DNA from: an uncultured Lachnospiraceae bacterium
GTDB lineage: Bacteria > Bacillota > Clostridia > Lachnospirales > Lachnospiraceae
Reading direction: 5' to 3'
Assembly: GCA_947177445.1 (NCBI GenBank)
Contig: CAMWUL010000002.1
Span: 59,601 to 123,600 of the forward strand
DNA length: 64,000 bases
Position 1 is the stretch's first letter; every line of letters begins with the position of its first letter. This document shows positions 63,966 to 64,000 of the stretch, piece after piece. Position numbers and translations under genes: made by a program. Under the pieces are notes generated by a model. The model made no database searches. It was given only the letters and a program-made list of their open reading frames with translations, and had not been told where the DNA came from.

Positions 63966-64000
63966 ACCGCGAGGTGTTTTTGTGCGCTGTTTGCACAAAA

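Noticed and set aside
63904..64000. Insertion-sequence end at the right edge
   Set aside because: The inverted pair TTTTGTGC/GCACAAAA is only eight bases and reaches the window limit; no transposase frame is visible.

Overview
The window looks like chromosomal DNA from a Lachnospiraceae-type member of the Clostridia. This is inferred from gene content, not from a database search. The pointers are mecA, a hprK-glcK-murB-rapZ-whiA-HPr-like block, an archaeal/eukaryote-type ProRS behind a T-box, a YitT protein, moderately high GC and strong AGGAGG ribosome sites. I found no rRNA, tRNA, CRISPR array, prophage or insertion sequence.

Region 1 (1-24.3 kb, all + strand) reads as one sugar-utilisation locus, most likely for beta-1,2-glucan (sophoro-oligosaccharides). 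It holds a GH94 phosphorylase cut by the left edge, a GH144 lipoprotein, a lipoprotein solute-binding protein (SBP), a 974-residue secreted SBP without a lipid anchor, two separate pairs of MalF/MalG-type permeases, a membrane protein with NHL, TPR and Yip1-like parts, a DUF5696-like secreted protein, a GH35-like enzyme, a LacI regulator, a GH3 beta-glucosidase and a second GH144 without a signal peptide. The implied flow is cleavage outside, import (ATPase encoded elsewhere), then phosphorolysis and hydrolysis inside. The block from the large SBP to the last permease (6.4-17.2 kb) is tightly overlapped and looks like one uptake machine of unusual composition.

Region 2 (24.4-35 kb) is mixed: mecA, a HAD phosphatase, a membrane-tethered MerR regulator with ybjQ and a 19-bp-spacer promoter, a small membrane protein, an AAA/DUF4143 ATPase whose promoter carries three 22-bp repeats, an ArsC/Spx-like protein, T-box-controlled proS, an esterase, an exonuclease with a Cys/His tail, and a D,D-carboxypeptidase. 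A 530-bp gap (35.0-35.5 kb) holds divergent promoters sharing a -35 box, a long hairpin and alternating 69/66-bp repeats.

Region 3 (35.5-51.7 kb) is housekeeping: trmB, thioredoxin, YitT, a DUF1846 protein, ftsH, an amidase lipoprotein, uvrC, then hprK-glcK-murB-rapZ-whiA-HPr-like-lipid kinase, and fba. The HPr-like protein has Glu where HPr has its phosphorylated His15, so it resembles Crh.

Region 4 (51.9-60.2 kb) has an SBP lipoprotein and an AraC regulator with no transporter beside them. A six-gene operon follows with three xylose-isomerase-like TIM barrels, two Gfo/Idh/MocA oxidoreductases and an endonuclease/exonuclease/phosphatase-fold protein. This set fits sugar oxidation and epimerisation, possibly a 3-keto-glycoside route. 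The right end (60.4-63.8 kb) has a cyclophilin, a GNAT acetyltransferase and hflK-hflC.
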